The translations under genes and the position numbers were made by a program. DNA of 64,000 bases from Paraspadella gotoi (Eukaryota > Chaetognatha), in assembly GCA_051294375.1 (NCBI GenBank), contig CM119270.1:3898301-3962300 (forward strand), in the 5' to 3' direction. Positions 32,066 through 42,751 of the stretch are shown piece after piece (within the stretch, counting starts at the first letter, position 1; the number at the start of each line of letters is the position of its first letter). Below the pieces are notes generated by a model that saw nothing but the letters and a program-made list of their open reading frames with translations, did not search any database and was not told the origin of the DNA.

Positions 32066-32172
32066 GAACCGACCCGGGGTTCCATTATCGAAACACCACA
32101 GCAGCAGAAAATGGAAATTTCGCGTCGATGGTCAAAACATTATCGTCGTCGTCGTCATCGTCGTCGTCGTTT
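32028..32172. repeat. Two short (GTC)n arrays
   Basis: GTC at 32028-32063 and 32143-32170. Confidence 0.92.
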
Positions 32173-32825
32173 GTTGGCTTCGTCCTGCCTTTGTCAGTCT
32201 TCAACATCCAAATTGTATGATCATAAAAGAAATATTCGTATGATCACTTTTAATTTGTATGTATATACATCTCTATATTTTTTTTTAATTGAGAGACGAT
32301 GTTTCACAAAAATAAAGTCAAATCATAAAAAAAAAACCTTATAAAAATTCGTAATGAGCCTCGTGAGTAATTTATTTGAAAAAAAAAATATCATTAACCA
32401 AAGGGCGGAGACTGTGGGAAAAAATTTTGATTAATTATCTTTAAAAAAAAAAGATTTTAACTTAAAACGTATTTGGACAATAATCCAATAAGGATTCGTT
32501 CTATTTGAACTTTAAATTAAAGCTTAAGTTTCTCGAGTGAGAAGATGAATAGGAAGAGATAAAGAAAAAAAAATTTAGGGAAATTAAAAGGAAGGGAAAA
32601 AAAAGAAATTTTATTTTGTGAAAAAAAGATTCGGGTGAAATTTTTCGATTTTCGAGATTTTTGTCAATTGTGATTGTGAAGTTTTTATTTTTTTATTTTC
32701 GGATTTTTTTTTTGTTTAGATTTCGATTATGTAGTAAACTTAAAATGTTTTTTTTATTTGCGAATATTGATAGTTGAAAAAGAAAACATGAAATTGAGTG
32801 ATTGAAAGAAATATATACGAAGAAG
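32173..32825. other. AT-rich stretch
   Basis: No gene seen. Confidence 0.65.
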
Positions 32826-32828
32826 CGC

Positions 32829-32938
32829 ATGAGAGAGAGAGAGAAGCGAGAGAGAGAATTTAGAAAATAAAAACAAATCGAGGGCCAAACGTGGTACTGA
32901 GGACGAAAAATTTGTTGAGGACCGCGGACCGGAGAGAG

Positions 32939-32994
<56 letters not shown>

Positions 32995-33084
32995 GAGAGA
33001 GAGAGAAGAGAGAGAGAAGTGGGGCTTTCGGAACAGAGAATATGCGAGGCGGTAGGAAATAGCGTCTTCCTGAATATCTCTCCT

Positions 33085-33138
<54 letters not shown>

Positions 33139-33170
33139 TCTCTCTCTCTCCTCTGCTCTCTCTATAGCGA
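32829..33170. repeat. (GA)n facing (CT)n, inverted arrays
   Basis: GA arrays at 32829-32860 and 32932-33018 face a CT array at 33079-33160 across a ~60-bp spacer. The long minus-strand ORFs (32693-33526) are Arg/Glu and Ser/Leu strings from these arrays. Confidence 0.92.
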
Positions 33171-33171
33171 G

Positions 33172-33307
33172 CGGGCCGATAGAGAGACGATGAGAAGAAC
33201 GACGAAGCTTGACGGCGGCGACGAACGACGAACGAAGACGACGACGACGACGAAGAGCGTTGGCAAATTGCAAGGGAAAAGAGAACGCGGGAGAAAAACG
33301 AAACCAT
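33172..33307 (-). CDS. Weak candidate 5-prime exon, 45 codons
   Basis: ATGG with A at -3 on the minus strand. It reads MVSFFSRVLFSLAICQR, a poly-Ser run from GTC units, then VVRRRRQASSFFSSSLYRPA before entering CT/GA sequence. A hydrophobic start followed by Arg-rich sequence is compatible with a signal or targeting peptide. The flanks are GA/CT arrays, and no donor is clear. Confidence 0.2.
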
Positions 33308-33375
33308 AGTGGAGAACCCAAAGATAAAAAAAAAAGAAAAAAAGATAAGGAATAAAACTGTTTTGGCCCAAGACC

Positions 33376-33462
33376 GAGAGAGAGAAGAGAGAGAGAGAAG
33401 AGAGAGAGAGAGAGATGAGGAGAGAGAGAGAGAGAGAAGAGAAAGAGAAAGAAAGAGATAGC

Positions 33463-33493
<31 letters not shown>

Positions 33494-33660
33494 AGAGAGA
33501 GAGAGAGAGGGAGACGAAGTCAACAAAAAATAGGCCGAGAGGAAACGACGTTGATAATTTTCAAATATGGACTCGAGTCATACGAGTGGGAGACACGGGA
33601 AAGAAAGAGAGAGAGAAGAGAGGATGAAGAGAGAGACGAGAGAGAGAGAGGAGAGAAGAA
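33376..33660. repeat. (GA)n arrays
   Basis: Interrupted GA at 33376-33512 and 33604-33658, separated by short unique sequence. Confidence 0.93.
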
Positions 33661-33801
33661 ACGGCGGGCTCTTTTCGGTTTTATTCCTCTATGTTCGTCT
33701 ATTCGCTTCGATACAACAGATAAATTAAATTTATTTCGCAGCCCCTAGGATCATTTTTCTTAACCTCCCGATACGCTTCCAATTTTTGGCCCTTCTATTC
33801 T

Positions 33802-33912
33802 CTCTCTTCTCTCCTCTCCTCTCTCTTCTCCTCCTCTCTCTCATCTCTCTTCTCTCTCTCTCTCCCTCTCTCTCTCAGTCTCTCTCCTCTCTCTCTTTCA
33901 CTCTGTCTCCCT
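33802..33912. repeat. (CT)n array
   Basis: Interrupted CT array. Confidence 0.93.
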
Positions 33913-34073
33913 CGTGGGTCCACCGGTCCGTGGCGACGGCTTCTCCGCCCCTCAAGTTTCAAGATGAAGTCGGATGTCGTAAAAATCAAACATGGATTTT
34001 TACAACTTGAATCGAGGAAAAGAAAAAGGATTAATCTTCTCTAGAGATTGGGGAAAATTTGGAATCATAAAAT

Positions 34074-34290
34074 AGCATTATTTTCCGAAAGAGCCCCATT
34101 TCTGTTCCTAACATTCTATAATAACCTTTTGAAATATTAAATTTTTTTATTTAAACTTAATCCTAATCTATAACAGAGTTTCTTGCTTATTCTTTATCCC
34201 TAATCTTTAAGTTTAATCTAATTTTTAAACCTGTAAAATAATTTAATTCAAGATTTAAGCCTAAATGTAACGCTTTCGGATAATATGGCC
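34074..34290. mobile_element. Small TIR element (CCGAAAGCGCC family), copy 2
   Basis: Left end AGCATTATTTTCCGAAAGAG with CCCCATTTCTGTTC. Right end CGCTTTCGGATAATATGGCC, whose inverse GGCCATATTATCCGAAAGCG matches the left. The core is rich in CTTAATCCTAATC-type words. The element is about 217 bp with no ORF. Confidence 0.65.
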
Positions 34291-34539
34291 AAAAAAATCA
34301 AATCACCGAGAGCTCTCTTTTAGCTAAAGATCTAATGAAAGATCTTTTGATCTTACGAAATTGGTATTATCAATAAAAAAATAAAATCATTTCATTAAAG
34401 TAAAGACCCTTGCCTTTTTAAATTAGCAGAAAAGGAAATCAAAATCTTGTCTTAACAAAAATAATTTTTAGTTAACGGAAAAAAAAATATTGGCCCAACT
34501 TGGATTTCGAGTTGAAAATCGAATTTCTTTAAAAAGAAC
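34291..34539. other. AT-rich spacer
   Basis: No gene seen. Confidence 0.6.
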
Positions 34540-35103
34540 GGTAATTCCAATGTGTTGCGCCGAAGTGACTTNNNNNNNNNNNNNNNNNNNNNNNNNNNNN
34601 NNNNNNNNNNNNNNNNNNNNNNNNNNNNNNNNNNNNNNNNNNNNNNNNNNNNNNNNNNNNNNNNNNNNNNNNNNNNNNNNNNNNNNNNNNNNNNNNNNNN
34701 NNNNNNNNNNNNNNNNNNNNNNNNNNNNNNNNNNNNNNNNNNNNNNNNNNNNNNNNNNNNNNACTTTCTTAGCCCTTGTATTTATGACATGCACTGCTTC
34801 GAGTCTTTTATTCCTTATAGTTTTAGAATTTCCTAAAGCGGCGGTAGCAGTCCCTTAGATTTGAGGTTTCTACCTGTCTTAACAAATGAGCAACCAACTA
34901 TAGGCGAATTATNNNNNNNNNNNNNNNNNNNNNNNNNNNNNNNNNNNNNNNNNNNNNNNNNNNNNNNNNNNNNNNNNNNNNNNNNNNNNNNNNNNNNNNN
35001 NNNNNNNNNNNNNNNNNNNNNNNNNNNNNNNNNNNNNNNNNNNNNNNNNNNNNNNNNNNNNNNNNNNNNNNNGAGTTGCTCCGCGAGTACTCGCGGCGCA
35101 ACT
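34540..35103 (+). mobile_element. Hairpin-ended repeat, copy C (two internal gaps)
   Basis: AATTCCAATGTGTTGCGCCG opens it, then N 34572-34762, ACTTTCTTAGCC...GTATTTATGACATGCACTGC, AAAGCGGCGGTAGCAGTCCC, CTTAACAAATGAGCAACCAA, N 34913-35072, and the terminal hairpin at 35075-35104 (loop GTAC, making it almost a perfect palindrome). The second gap falls where copy B has its ACAGACAG run. Confidence 0.75.
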
Positions 35104-35104
35104 A

Positions 35105-35330
35105 ACAAAAGAGAAAAAAAAACAAGAAAATATTTCGTTAATTAAAGAAGATTTACGATTTTCTTATTTTTTGTCTCTTTTTTGACACCCGAAAGTTTTT
35201 TAAGCAGAGGGTGGTGACAGAGAGAATTATGAATACAAATTGGTAATTATTAAGTTGAGCGATGTTTTTTGGTAATATCAAAGGCAGCTTCTTTTATATT
35301 CTTTCTTTTTTTATTTTTTTTAATTGTCGA
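35105..35330. other. AT-rich spacer
   Basis: No gene seen. Confidence 0.6.
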
Positions 35331-35354
35331 TTTCTTTCTTTCTTTCTTTCTTTC

Positions 35355-35393
<39 letters not shown>

Positions 35394-35406
35394 CATTCAT
35401 TCATTC
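35331..35406. repeat. (TTTC)n-(ATTG)n-(ATTC)n compound tetranucleotide
   Basis: Three tetranucleotide phases in succession. Confidence 0.95.
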
Positions 35407-36150
35407 TCTCTTTTGGTTTCAGACAGATAATTTTTTCATCTTCTTTTACGCATCTCTTACATTTTCTTTTGAAATTCAACTCAATCAATTCCTACTTTCC
35501 TTTTTTTTTTTCTAAATCCCCGACTTCTCTTTCGTTTCCTATCTATCGATTTTCTCCTCCACTTTCCATCCTCTTTCTCCCGAACGAAAGGAATGTTGAT
35601 TTAATTGAGGCCAAAATTGAGGGGAATGTTGTTTTCTCTTCCAAGAGTCGAAGTCTTTACTTTCTCTCTCTCTCTCTCTCTCTCTCNNNNNNNNNNNNNN
35701 NNNNNNNNNNNAAAAAGAAGAGAGGATGCAATCTCCTCTCTCTCTCTCTCTCTCTTTCTCTCTCTTGTCTGTCTCTGACTTTCTCTCATTGTTTTCGGTC
35801 TGTTTTTATTAGTTTCTTTCTTATTTAATTCCTCTAATAATTTCGCTCTCTCTCTCATCTCTCTCTCTCTCTCTCGCTCTTCTCTCTCTCTCTCTCTCTC
35901 TCTCCTCTCTCATCTCTCTCTCATCTCGTCGCAAAAACATTCAAACAAATCCCACTCCCTCTCTTTAGGATCCGCGGCGAAATTTCGTTTCCTCTTAAAA
36001 CTTTTTCCAGACGGATTATGAACCAAAATCACTTTCCGAGAGAGAGAGAGAGAGAGAGAATGACGAGAGAGAGAGAGAAGAGAGAGAAGAGAGACGAGAG
36101 AGCAGAAGAGAGAGAGAGAGAGAAGAGAGAGTGAGAGAGATAGAGAAGAC
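35407..36150. repeat. CT arrays facing GA arrays, with 25-N gap
   Basis: CT at 35662-35686, 35737-35765, 35846-35925; N at 35687-35711; GA at 36041-36145. The CT and GA arrays face each other across about 115 bp of unique sequence. Confidence 0.9.
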
Positions 36151-36290
36151 TGACCGACCGGAATCTCTCATTGTCGTCGGCCACAAAAACGGGGTCAAAC
36201 TCGATGAGCCTCCGCCAGAGTCGTCGCGTCAGTTTTCGTCGGCGAAATCGACCGACAAAAAGTCGATCCGAATTCGAAGGTGACGAAATC
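36150..36290. CDS. Weak coding-like GC island, strand unresolved
   Basis: A CpG-containing island between GA arrays. The plus frame ESLIVVGHKNGVKLDEPPPE... ends at a donor-like CGAAG|GTGACG. Another plus frame from ATG (MSSATKTGSNSMSLRQ) stays open to 36539 through repeats. The minus frame NRLFEFSRAISSPSNSDRLF is also open. It may be an exon or a promoter island; no family recognised. Confidence 0.2.
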
Positions 36291-36309
36291 GCGCGGGAAA
36301 ATTCGAATA

Positions 36310-36554
36310 ATCGATTGGGAGGAGGGAGAGAGGGAAGAGAGAAGGGGGAATGTGTGAGAGGAGAGGGAGAAGTGTGTGAGGGGATAATAAGGAGAGGGGA
36401 GAGGGAGAGAGGGAGAGAGAAGGGGGAATGTGTGAGGGGATTAAAAAGGAGAGGAAAGAGAAAACACGAGAAAGGAAGGGAAGAGAGAGACAGAAGAAGG
36501 GGGAAAGGAGAAGGGAAAAGGGGGGAGAGAAATAATTAGAAGTGATTATGAGGG

Positions 36555-36608
<54 letters not shown>

Positions 36609-36640
36609 GGAGAAGAGAGAGAGAGAGAGAGAAAAGACAC
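36310..36640. repeat. Purine-rich tract and (GA)n
   Basis: GGGAGAGAGGGA/GTGTGAGGGG units (36320-36450) with a partly repeated ~70-bp block GAAGGGGGAATGTGTGAGRG, then a GA array at 36558-36632. Confidence 0.85.
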
Positions 36641-37785
36641 CAAGTTTTCCAAAATTATGATTTTTTTTTGATTGGGCGCCAATTAAAAAAAAGACTGAGC
36701 TCCTCAATCTCTGACTGATCTAGTATCGGGTGATCCAAAAAAGACAAAGACTGTGAACGCGTATCGGGTAATCGGATCGGGTGAAAAAAAAAGTGGTAAG
36801 ATAATCGGTGATGAGGTCGACCCGAGGTAAGAGGCGCACATGAGGGAAGGGAGATTAGACGATGACGAAGACGACGACGACGACGAAGATCGGGTCACGG
36901 GGTCACCCTAACCTCGCCCCCCTCCCGCCCCCCCCCGAAACTAAAAAAAGGTTTACGATGATGAGAGAGTTTTTCCGCGTGAGGGAAAAACGAAGACTTG
37001 GATCGGGAAAAATCTGGATCGAGACGTCCCGGGTTCGAACCCGGGGAAAGGGAGGTTTTTTTTTTTTATTAAGTCTATGTGGGGAAATAGATTTTGCAAT
37101 AGAGTTTACCATTAGCTGCATTATAGTACTACTCGGGCCCATACCTGCAATTCTTTAAAAATAAAAAAAAAGGCTTTTTTTTATTGACAAAGTTCTATCA
37201 ATTAGTTTGAAAAATCAATTATAACCGGTCTCGATATCTCATCTTCAAGATCGAAAAAAAAGTGCATCGTTTTAGACACATTATTTGTGTAATTTCATAC
37301 TAAATTTTTTTCTTTATTAATTTATAAAAATTGAAATTAAATATGAAATTAAAGAAATACGTTAATAACGACAACAAAGCGGATGAGTTTGAGAGACGTC
37401 GACAGGGGGCATCTCATCGACCCGAGGGAGAAAACAGGAAAAACGAGGAAGAGGGCATGGCAGGGCATGGAGGAAAGCGGGATTTGACATGGAGAGGAGA
37501 AAGATAAAGACATAAGGTTTCCTGGGTCGTGTGGTAAAGAATGCTGAAATTGATACGACAAAAAATATGATTTACTTAATCTTAGTTAATTTAAGAGAAA
37601 GAACAAAAAATTGCCGAATGCGGAAAAAAAGGTGGTACAAACTAATACAAGAATTAATCAAAAAACATTAAATTTAATCAAATAAGAAAACAAATATCAA
37701 AGTAAAATGGTGGAGCAGCGAGGAGGTGGCATGGGTGACGGCATTGCATGGCATAGTATGGGAGTGGCAAGATGTGAAAGGGTTT
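36641..37785. other. Mixed unique sequence
   Basis: A GAC run at 36862-36890, C-rich 36915-36940, and CCCGGGTTCGAACCCGGG (an 18-bp palindrome) at 37029-37046, followed by poly-T. The rest is AT-rich. No gene seen. Confidence 0.5.
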
Positions 37786-37895
37786 GGGATGAAAAAGTTT
37801 TGGGATGATAGGGTGTTGGGGTGAGAGTGTGTTGGGGTGAGAGGGTGAGAGGGTGTTGGGGTGAAAGGGTGTTGGGGTGAGAGAGTGAGAGGGCG
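37786..37895. repeat. GGTGTTGGGGTGAGAG minisatellite
   Basis: A ~16-bp G-rich unit with variants (GTGAAAGG, GTGAGAGT) about six times. The minus frame gives T-P-T-H-S-H-P strings. Confidence 0.85.
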
Positions 37896-37969
37896 GCGAG
37901 AGAACAAAAGTGAATGACGTAAAGGAAAGATATTTTTTTTCATTCGATCTCAACGTGAGAAGATTAGGT

Positions 37970-38085
37970 GAGAGATAAGAAGGGAATCAGGGATGAAGAC
38001 GATAATAGATGGATAGATAGATGGACGGATGGATAGAGATGGAAAGGTTAGAGATGGGAGGGTTAGAGATGGAAGGTTTGATGGT
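37970..38085. repeat. GATGGATA and GGTTAGAGATGG repeats
   Basis: Tetranucleotide-type GATG/GATA followed by three GGTTAGAGATGG(A) units. Confidence 0.75.
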
Positions 38086-38160
38086 AATTGAACTCAGTTA
38101 AGAGACGGAAAAACGAGAGAGGAAAACCCGAGGATAATCGCGTTAGAGGGAGATATAATG

Positions 38161-38440
38161 ACACGACGACGAAGACGACGATAACAACAACAACAACGAC
38201 GACGTTGAGGACGATGATGGGGAGGAAGACGACGATGACGACGACGACGACGAAATCGTGTCGAATGTCGACGTCGTCACTCAATGGGCGTCAGCGTTTC
38301 AAGTTGAAGCCGCGGGTTTGAGAGAGATGAGAGAGAGAAGAGAGAGAGATGAGAGAGAGAGACAGAGAGAGGAAGAGAAGAGAGGAGAGAGAGAGAACGA
38401 GGAGAGGGCACAGAGAGAGAGACAGAGAGACAGAGACTTT
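38161..38440. repeat. (GAC)n then (GA)n arrays
   Basis: GAC/GAT/AAC trinucleotides at 38161-38270 and an interrupted GA array at 38325-38432. Confidence 0.9.
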
Positions 38441-38599
38441 CAATCGGGTTGTCGAGATTGGATGCAAATCGAATTAAGGAATGCGCTGAATTAACCAATT
38501 AACCATTAACCCCCTTTTTTATTTTTTTTTTGCTAACCAGACTGAATATTCCTTTACGTGAACACAGTTTGTTTTTTTTGGAGATTGGATTTTTGTAGT

Positions 38600-38662
38600 G
38601 TAATTATAATCGATTGTAATTATAATTATAATTATAATTATAATTGTAATTATAATCGATTG
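38600..38662. repeat. TAATTA array bounded by 17-bp direct repeats
   Basis: GTAATTATAATCGATTG occurs at 38600-38616 and 38646-38662, enclosing TAATTATAATTATAATTA. Confidence 0.85.
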
Positions 38663-39350
38663 ATCTACGAAAATAATATCAAGTGATAATAATAATATAA
38701 TATTAATAACATTAATAACAAAAGGCTAAAAATGAATATCAATTAATATGCTTCATAACTTTTATCATTATTATAATTTTTTTTTGAATATTTACTAATA
38801 GAATTAATAATTAATTGATCAACAATCAACAATACTATTTATTTGTCTTTGGCCGCTTAAATTTTGTCCGCTTCCGACGAGATTCGCTTTTTTCCTGAAT
38901 CTCTAATCAAACGGGTTTCATTTAGAGATTTGGGGACCAGGGGGATGGGGAAGGCGTAGGGGGACCAGGGACCAGTTGGGGGCGGTGGGGGGGATGACCG
39001 GATTAGGCGGACGTTTTTGAAAAGGGGGTAGCGGCTCAGAGGGAGGAAGGGACAAGGTCTCTGGACCCACGGGCCAATAAAGAAGCAAAGATCGAGGCGA
39101 CAGGTTCGGGGTTTTTATATCTCGGGACCTTTTAGGTCGCGGGTCTAAATGTCGGAGCGGGAGAAATGAAATGATGAGTCAGAAAAAAGGGGGAGGGGGG
39201 GAGAATTTGGAGGGGGGGCTTGGATGGGGCCGGGGTTATCTTTCGGTCGGGGGATGGGGTAGGAAGAAAAGCGTTTCAGATCCCCGTTCGGTTTTATCTC
39301 TCGTGAAAGAGGAAGAAGAGTGTGGGGCGAGATTGGTTCAGGGCTTCTGT
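38663..39350. other. AT-rich then G-rich stretch
   Basis: AT-rich to ~38900. G-tracts (GGGGACCAGGGGGATGGGGA and following) at 38937-39005 and 39188-39260. The ORF 39171-39425 (start MMSQKK) is Gly-rich and its C-terminus lies in the TIR element below, so I do not call it. Confidence 0.5.
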
Positions 39351-39351
39351 G

Positions 39352-39560
39352 ATGGCTTTATTTTCCCAGAACGCCCCATTCTATCTGAAATTCGGAATTT
39401 CGATTCATTTTTTAAATTAAGTTAAAGGTGAGGGTTAAGGTTTAGGTTAAACATTAAGGTTAGGGACTTGGTTAGAGGTTAAGGTTAAAAATTAGGGATA
39501 AGAGTTTAGGATTAGGGTTAAAGTTAATGGGATTAGAGTTAGAGATTGGTTTATATAAGT
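39352..39560. mobile_element. Small TIR element, copy 3 (partial)
   Basis: Head GGCTTTATTTTCCCAGAACG and CCCCATTC, then a long run of degenerate GGTTAAGG/TTAGGG words (39420-39545). The inverse end is not recognised. Confidence 0.5.
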
Positions 39561-39599
39561 TAAAAATATATTTAAATCAAATATTAAAGCTAAAAATAA

Positions 39600-39740
39600 A
39601 CGAAGCAGAAAGCGAAAGTAGGGATGAGGGGGAAGGGGGGAAGGGGGGGGGAAGGGGGAAAGGACAATTTCGGGATTGAGGGGTTTCAGGTGAACTAGGG
39701 AGGATTAGGCGGGGGGGGGGGACACGAGGGGGGGCTATTT
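39600..39740. repeat. G-tract run
   Basis: GGGGAAGGGGGGAAGGGGGG-type tracts, with further G-runs at 39710-39735. Confidence 0.85.
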
Positions 39741-39857
39741 TGTGATATCGCGGGTGAATTTCTGTCGGAGATTAGATGAGGGTTTTGAGGTCGTGAGCGT
39801 CGATCGTAATCGTTACCCGAGAAATGCACGACCGAAATGGGGAAAGATTGGGGGAGA

Positions 39858-40047
<190 letters not shown>

Positions 40048-40291
40048 AAAAGGGATGAAAATAAAATAGAAACGAGAGTTTCGGAGATAAAAAAAAATCC
40101 TCAGTTTCCCTTTAGACAGGAATATTAATTTTGTTGTAAGATATTTTTTTTTATTGGCCCCTGGACATTTTTTGGGTTTTATTTGCATTTGCATTTGCCG
40201 TGTATACATAAACTAAAAATAATAAGAAAAATAAATTAATCAAAGGTTTCTTGACAAAATATACATTATACTACTTAATGAAGTCAGGGTG

Positions 40292-40379
40292 AAATGGACC
40301 ACAGCAAGAGCAACTACAACAGCAAGAGCAACAGCAACAGCAACTACAACAACGATTAAAACTCCTAATTCGATTTCTC

Positions 40380-40417
<38 letters not shown>
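40292..40417. repeat. CAG/CAA-rich tract
   Basis: CAACAG/CAAGAG units at 40300-40360 then (CAA)n at 40380-40417. One plus frame is Gln-rich then Asn-rich and open to ~40555, but it has no start codon. Confidence 0.85.
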
Positions 40418-40909
40418 GAATATTTTCCCTGAGTCGCAATTCGATACTCGATCAGTTTTCAATAAAAACATTTCTCGCTGTAGATTTTTTATGCCCGGAG
40501 GTCGAGAGAGACCGAAAGTACAGTACGCTAGGGATTATAACGACTTTTCATTCTAAGGGCGAAGGAAGTTGTACAGGGCGAATCGTATTTTCTCATTTTT
40601 GAGAATATAATCATAAAAAAATATCAGGGGTCGATAAACATTACGATTCCAATTAAATGGACGTATATGATTTACATAAAATTGTAACGATAAGGAAATC
40701 AAAACAATTTCGTTTTCAAAATTCTTTTTCAGCCATATATAAACAAAAAAAATGATCTTTAAATCATAACATTTACATTAAAAAAAAAAAAAGAATTTTA
40801 ATTTGACTTTAGATTTCTGGGTTCGGTTAGATTGTTATTGTAACGAAGCTTAACATAAACTGGGCGAAGGATAAGCATGAATCTTTGAAGGCAACGGACT
40901 CTTAAAGAT
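40418..40909. other. AT-rich stretch
   Basis: No gene seen. Confidence 0.6.
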
Positions 40910-41257
40910 CTAAGTCATGTTTGTTATTGTTCGACTGTCGACATTCTTTTCTTCAGGCGTTGCTCTTTCCTTCGACAGGCGTTGCTCTTTTTCTTGACAG
41001 GCGTTGCTCTTTTTCTTGACAGGCGTAGTTTTTTTGTTTTCTCTTCCGTTCGATAGCCGTTTCTCTTTTGTTCTGTAGTTATACTGTGAACGATTCTCTC
41101 CACAAGGTGATGCTCTTTCGTTCGACAGGCGTTGCTCTTTTGCTAAAAAGTCGTTCTTTCGTTCGACAGGCTTTTCGGGTTTGTTTGTGCACACTGCACA
41201 GTCACTCACTTTGTTTTCAAAGCAATCATATTTCTTGGAAGGCGATTGAATCAGTTT
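40910..41257 (-). CDS. Candidate exon with a 12-residue repeat
   Basis: A minus-strand frame open 115 codons from just after a TAA (41258-41260) to TAG at 40910-40912. There is no ATG near the start, so it would be an internal or last exon. It begins KLIQSPSKKYDCFENKVSDC and has C-x2-C, then three related units (KEQRLSNERASP, KEKRLSNGREN, KEQRLSKERATP) encoded by a GACAGGCGTTGCTCTTT-type repeat. It is hydrophilic and Lys/Glu-rich with no family I recognise. A non-coding minisatellite is the alternative. Confidence 0.33.
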   Translation of the reverse strand, partial: KLIQSPSKKYDCFENKVSDCAVCTNKPEKPVERKNDFLAKEQRLSNERASPCGENRSQYNYRTKEKRLSNGRENKKTTPVKKKSNACQEKEQRLSKERATPEEKNVDSRTITNMT

Positions 41258-41653
41258 TTACAGAATATATTTTTAACCTTGACGCTTCATTTGACCTTTG
41301 ACCCGATTTTCCACTCCCGACGCAACTGATGCCTTTTCGCTTCGTGAAAAATTATCCCGTTTCTAGTTCCGTAAATTGAGTAATGATCAAGATATTGTTT
41401 GTAAGAAATTTGATTTAAAGATTTCACAAACGAATTCTTTTTCAGACTCAACAAAAGCGGGATTTTCTATCGTGATGTCGTCAAAGCAGATTAAAATAAA
41501 TTAAATTAAATTAAATTAAATTAAAAAGCTAGATATACTATTAACACACATAAAAGAGAAAAAGTCATTCTTAAGGGCAAGAGGAGGGCTTCCCAAGAAA
41601 TCGATCAAGAGCCCGTAATCTCTCGTTTAATAGATAAGACACTCGATCATTCG

Positions 41654-41711
<58 letters not shown>

Positions 41712-42310
41712 AATTTATTCAAGTGACAGAATATCAACAAAAAAAAGCGATAAAAAATTCGTGATTTGGAGAAAAAAGTGGTGACCTGCGAAATCTTTGT
41801 TCGGTCTTTGACAGTCGCATTCGTCTTATCTCTTCTTTGTATTCATAGAAGGCGGAATAGATTTCATCTCTTTGGCTGCGGTTGTCTTTTGTTTATATTT
41901 AGGGTTCCGTGACTCTAGATGTCGCAGTTGGCGCAACTCTGTTTTTATCCTTTAATTTGTAAATGTTTTCGATTGTTCTATTTCATAGTTCCCTTTTGAT
42001 GACTAATCAATCTTTAAAATATCATATACAGAAGGGTTCAGATTATAAAATAAGTTACACCTTTTTTGTATATGAAAAAAAACCGAGGCCAAATTTTTTG
42101 TTCATCACTTTTTGACATTTTGATAATTTATTCAGTTACTTTTGTTCGTTGTTTTTATTTCTTCGTATCTAAATTTCACCCATATTATTTTGAACGATAC
42201 TTTTAATAAGTTTAATAAGTTTAATCACTGAAGAAAAAGATTTTAAACTTAGTCTTTTGACTATGAAGATTCTTAGTTTTTCTCACTTTGTGTTTGACTT
42301 TTGTTTTTGT
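41258..42310. other. AT-rich stretch with GA array
   Basis: A (TTAAA)n-like run near 41496-41525 and GA array at 41657-41705. No gene seen. Confidence 0.6.
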
Positions 42311-42317
42311 GATTGTC

Positions 42318-42545
42318 ATTCTCTCTCTCTCTCTCTCTCTCTTAAAACAACTGTTAAAAAAGTAAATTTAGGCGAAGAACTCAGGATGAAATTGAGAGAG
42401 GGAGAGAGAGAGAAAGTAGAGTAATTACCCGAAGGAGAGAATAGAAAATAAACATAATTAACCAGGAAGCGAAGACCTATATTGTTTGAAAAAGTTTGGG
42501 AAAGTTAAAGAGAGAGAGAGAGGAGCTAGGGGATGAGAGCAGAGC

Positions 42546-42599
<54 letters not shown>

Positions 42600-42699
42600 G
42601 AGAGAGATGAGAGAGAGAGAGAGATGAGACCAGGATCTTGGGTGAATACAGAAGTAGAAAAGTTGCTTTGGTGGTTTAGGGCTAAATTCCCTCCCTCAT

Positions 42700-42737
<38 letters not shown>

Positions 42738-42750
42738 CTCTCTCTCTCTC
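42318..42750. repeat. CT and GA arrays
   Basis: CT 42319-42341, interrupted GA 42510-42630, CT 42703-42750. The last CT array abuts the ATG of the next ORF. Confidence 0.92.
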
Positions 42751-42751
42751 C

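Noticed and set aside
32693-33526. 277-codon minus-strand frame
   Set aside because: Driven by GA and CT arrays; only the short ATG island near 33.2-33.3 kb is kept as a weak candidate.
37020-37065. Possible tRNA or tRNA-derived SINE (GGTTCGAACCC with poly-T after)
   Set aside because: The word is the centre of a CCCGGGTTCGAACCCGGG palindrome. A 5-bp T-stem with a 7-base loop does not pair, and no A box, D arm or anticodon arm is found upstream.
39171-39425. 84-codon ATG ORF (MMSQKK start)
   Set aside because: Gly-rich from G-tracts, and its last 25 residues lie in the TIR element head that recurs at other sites.
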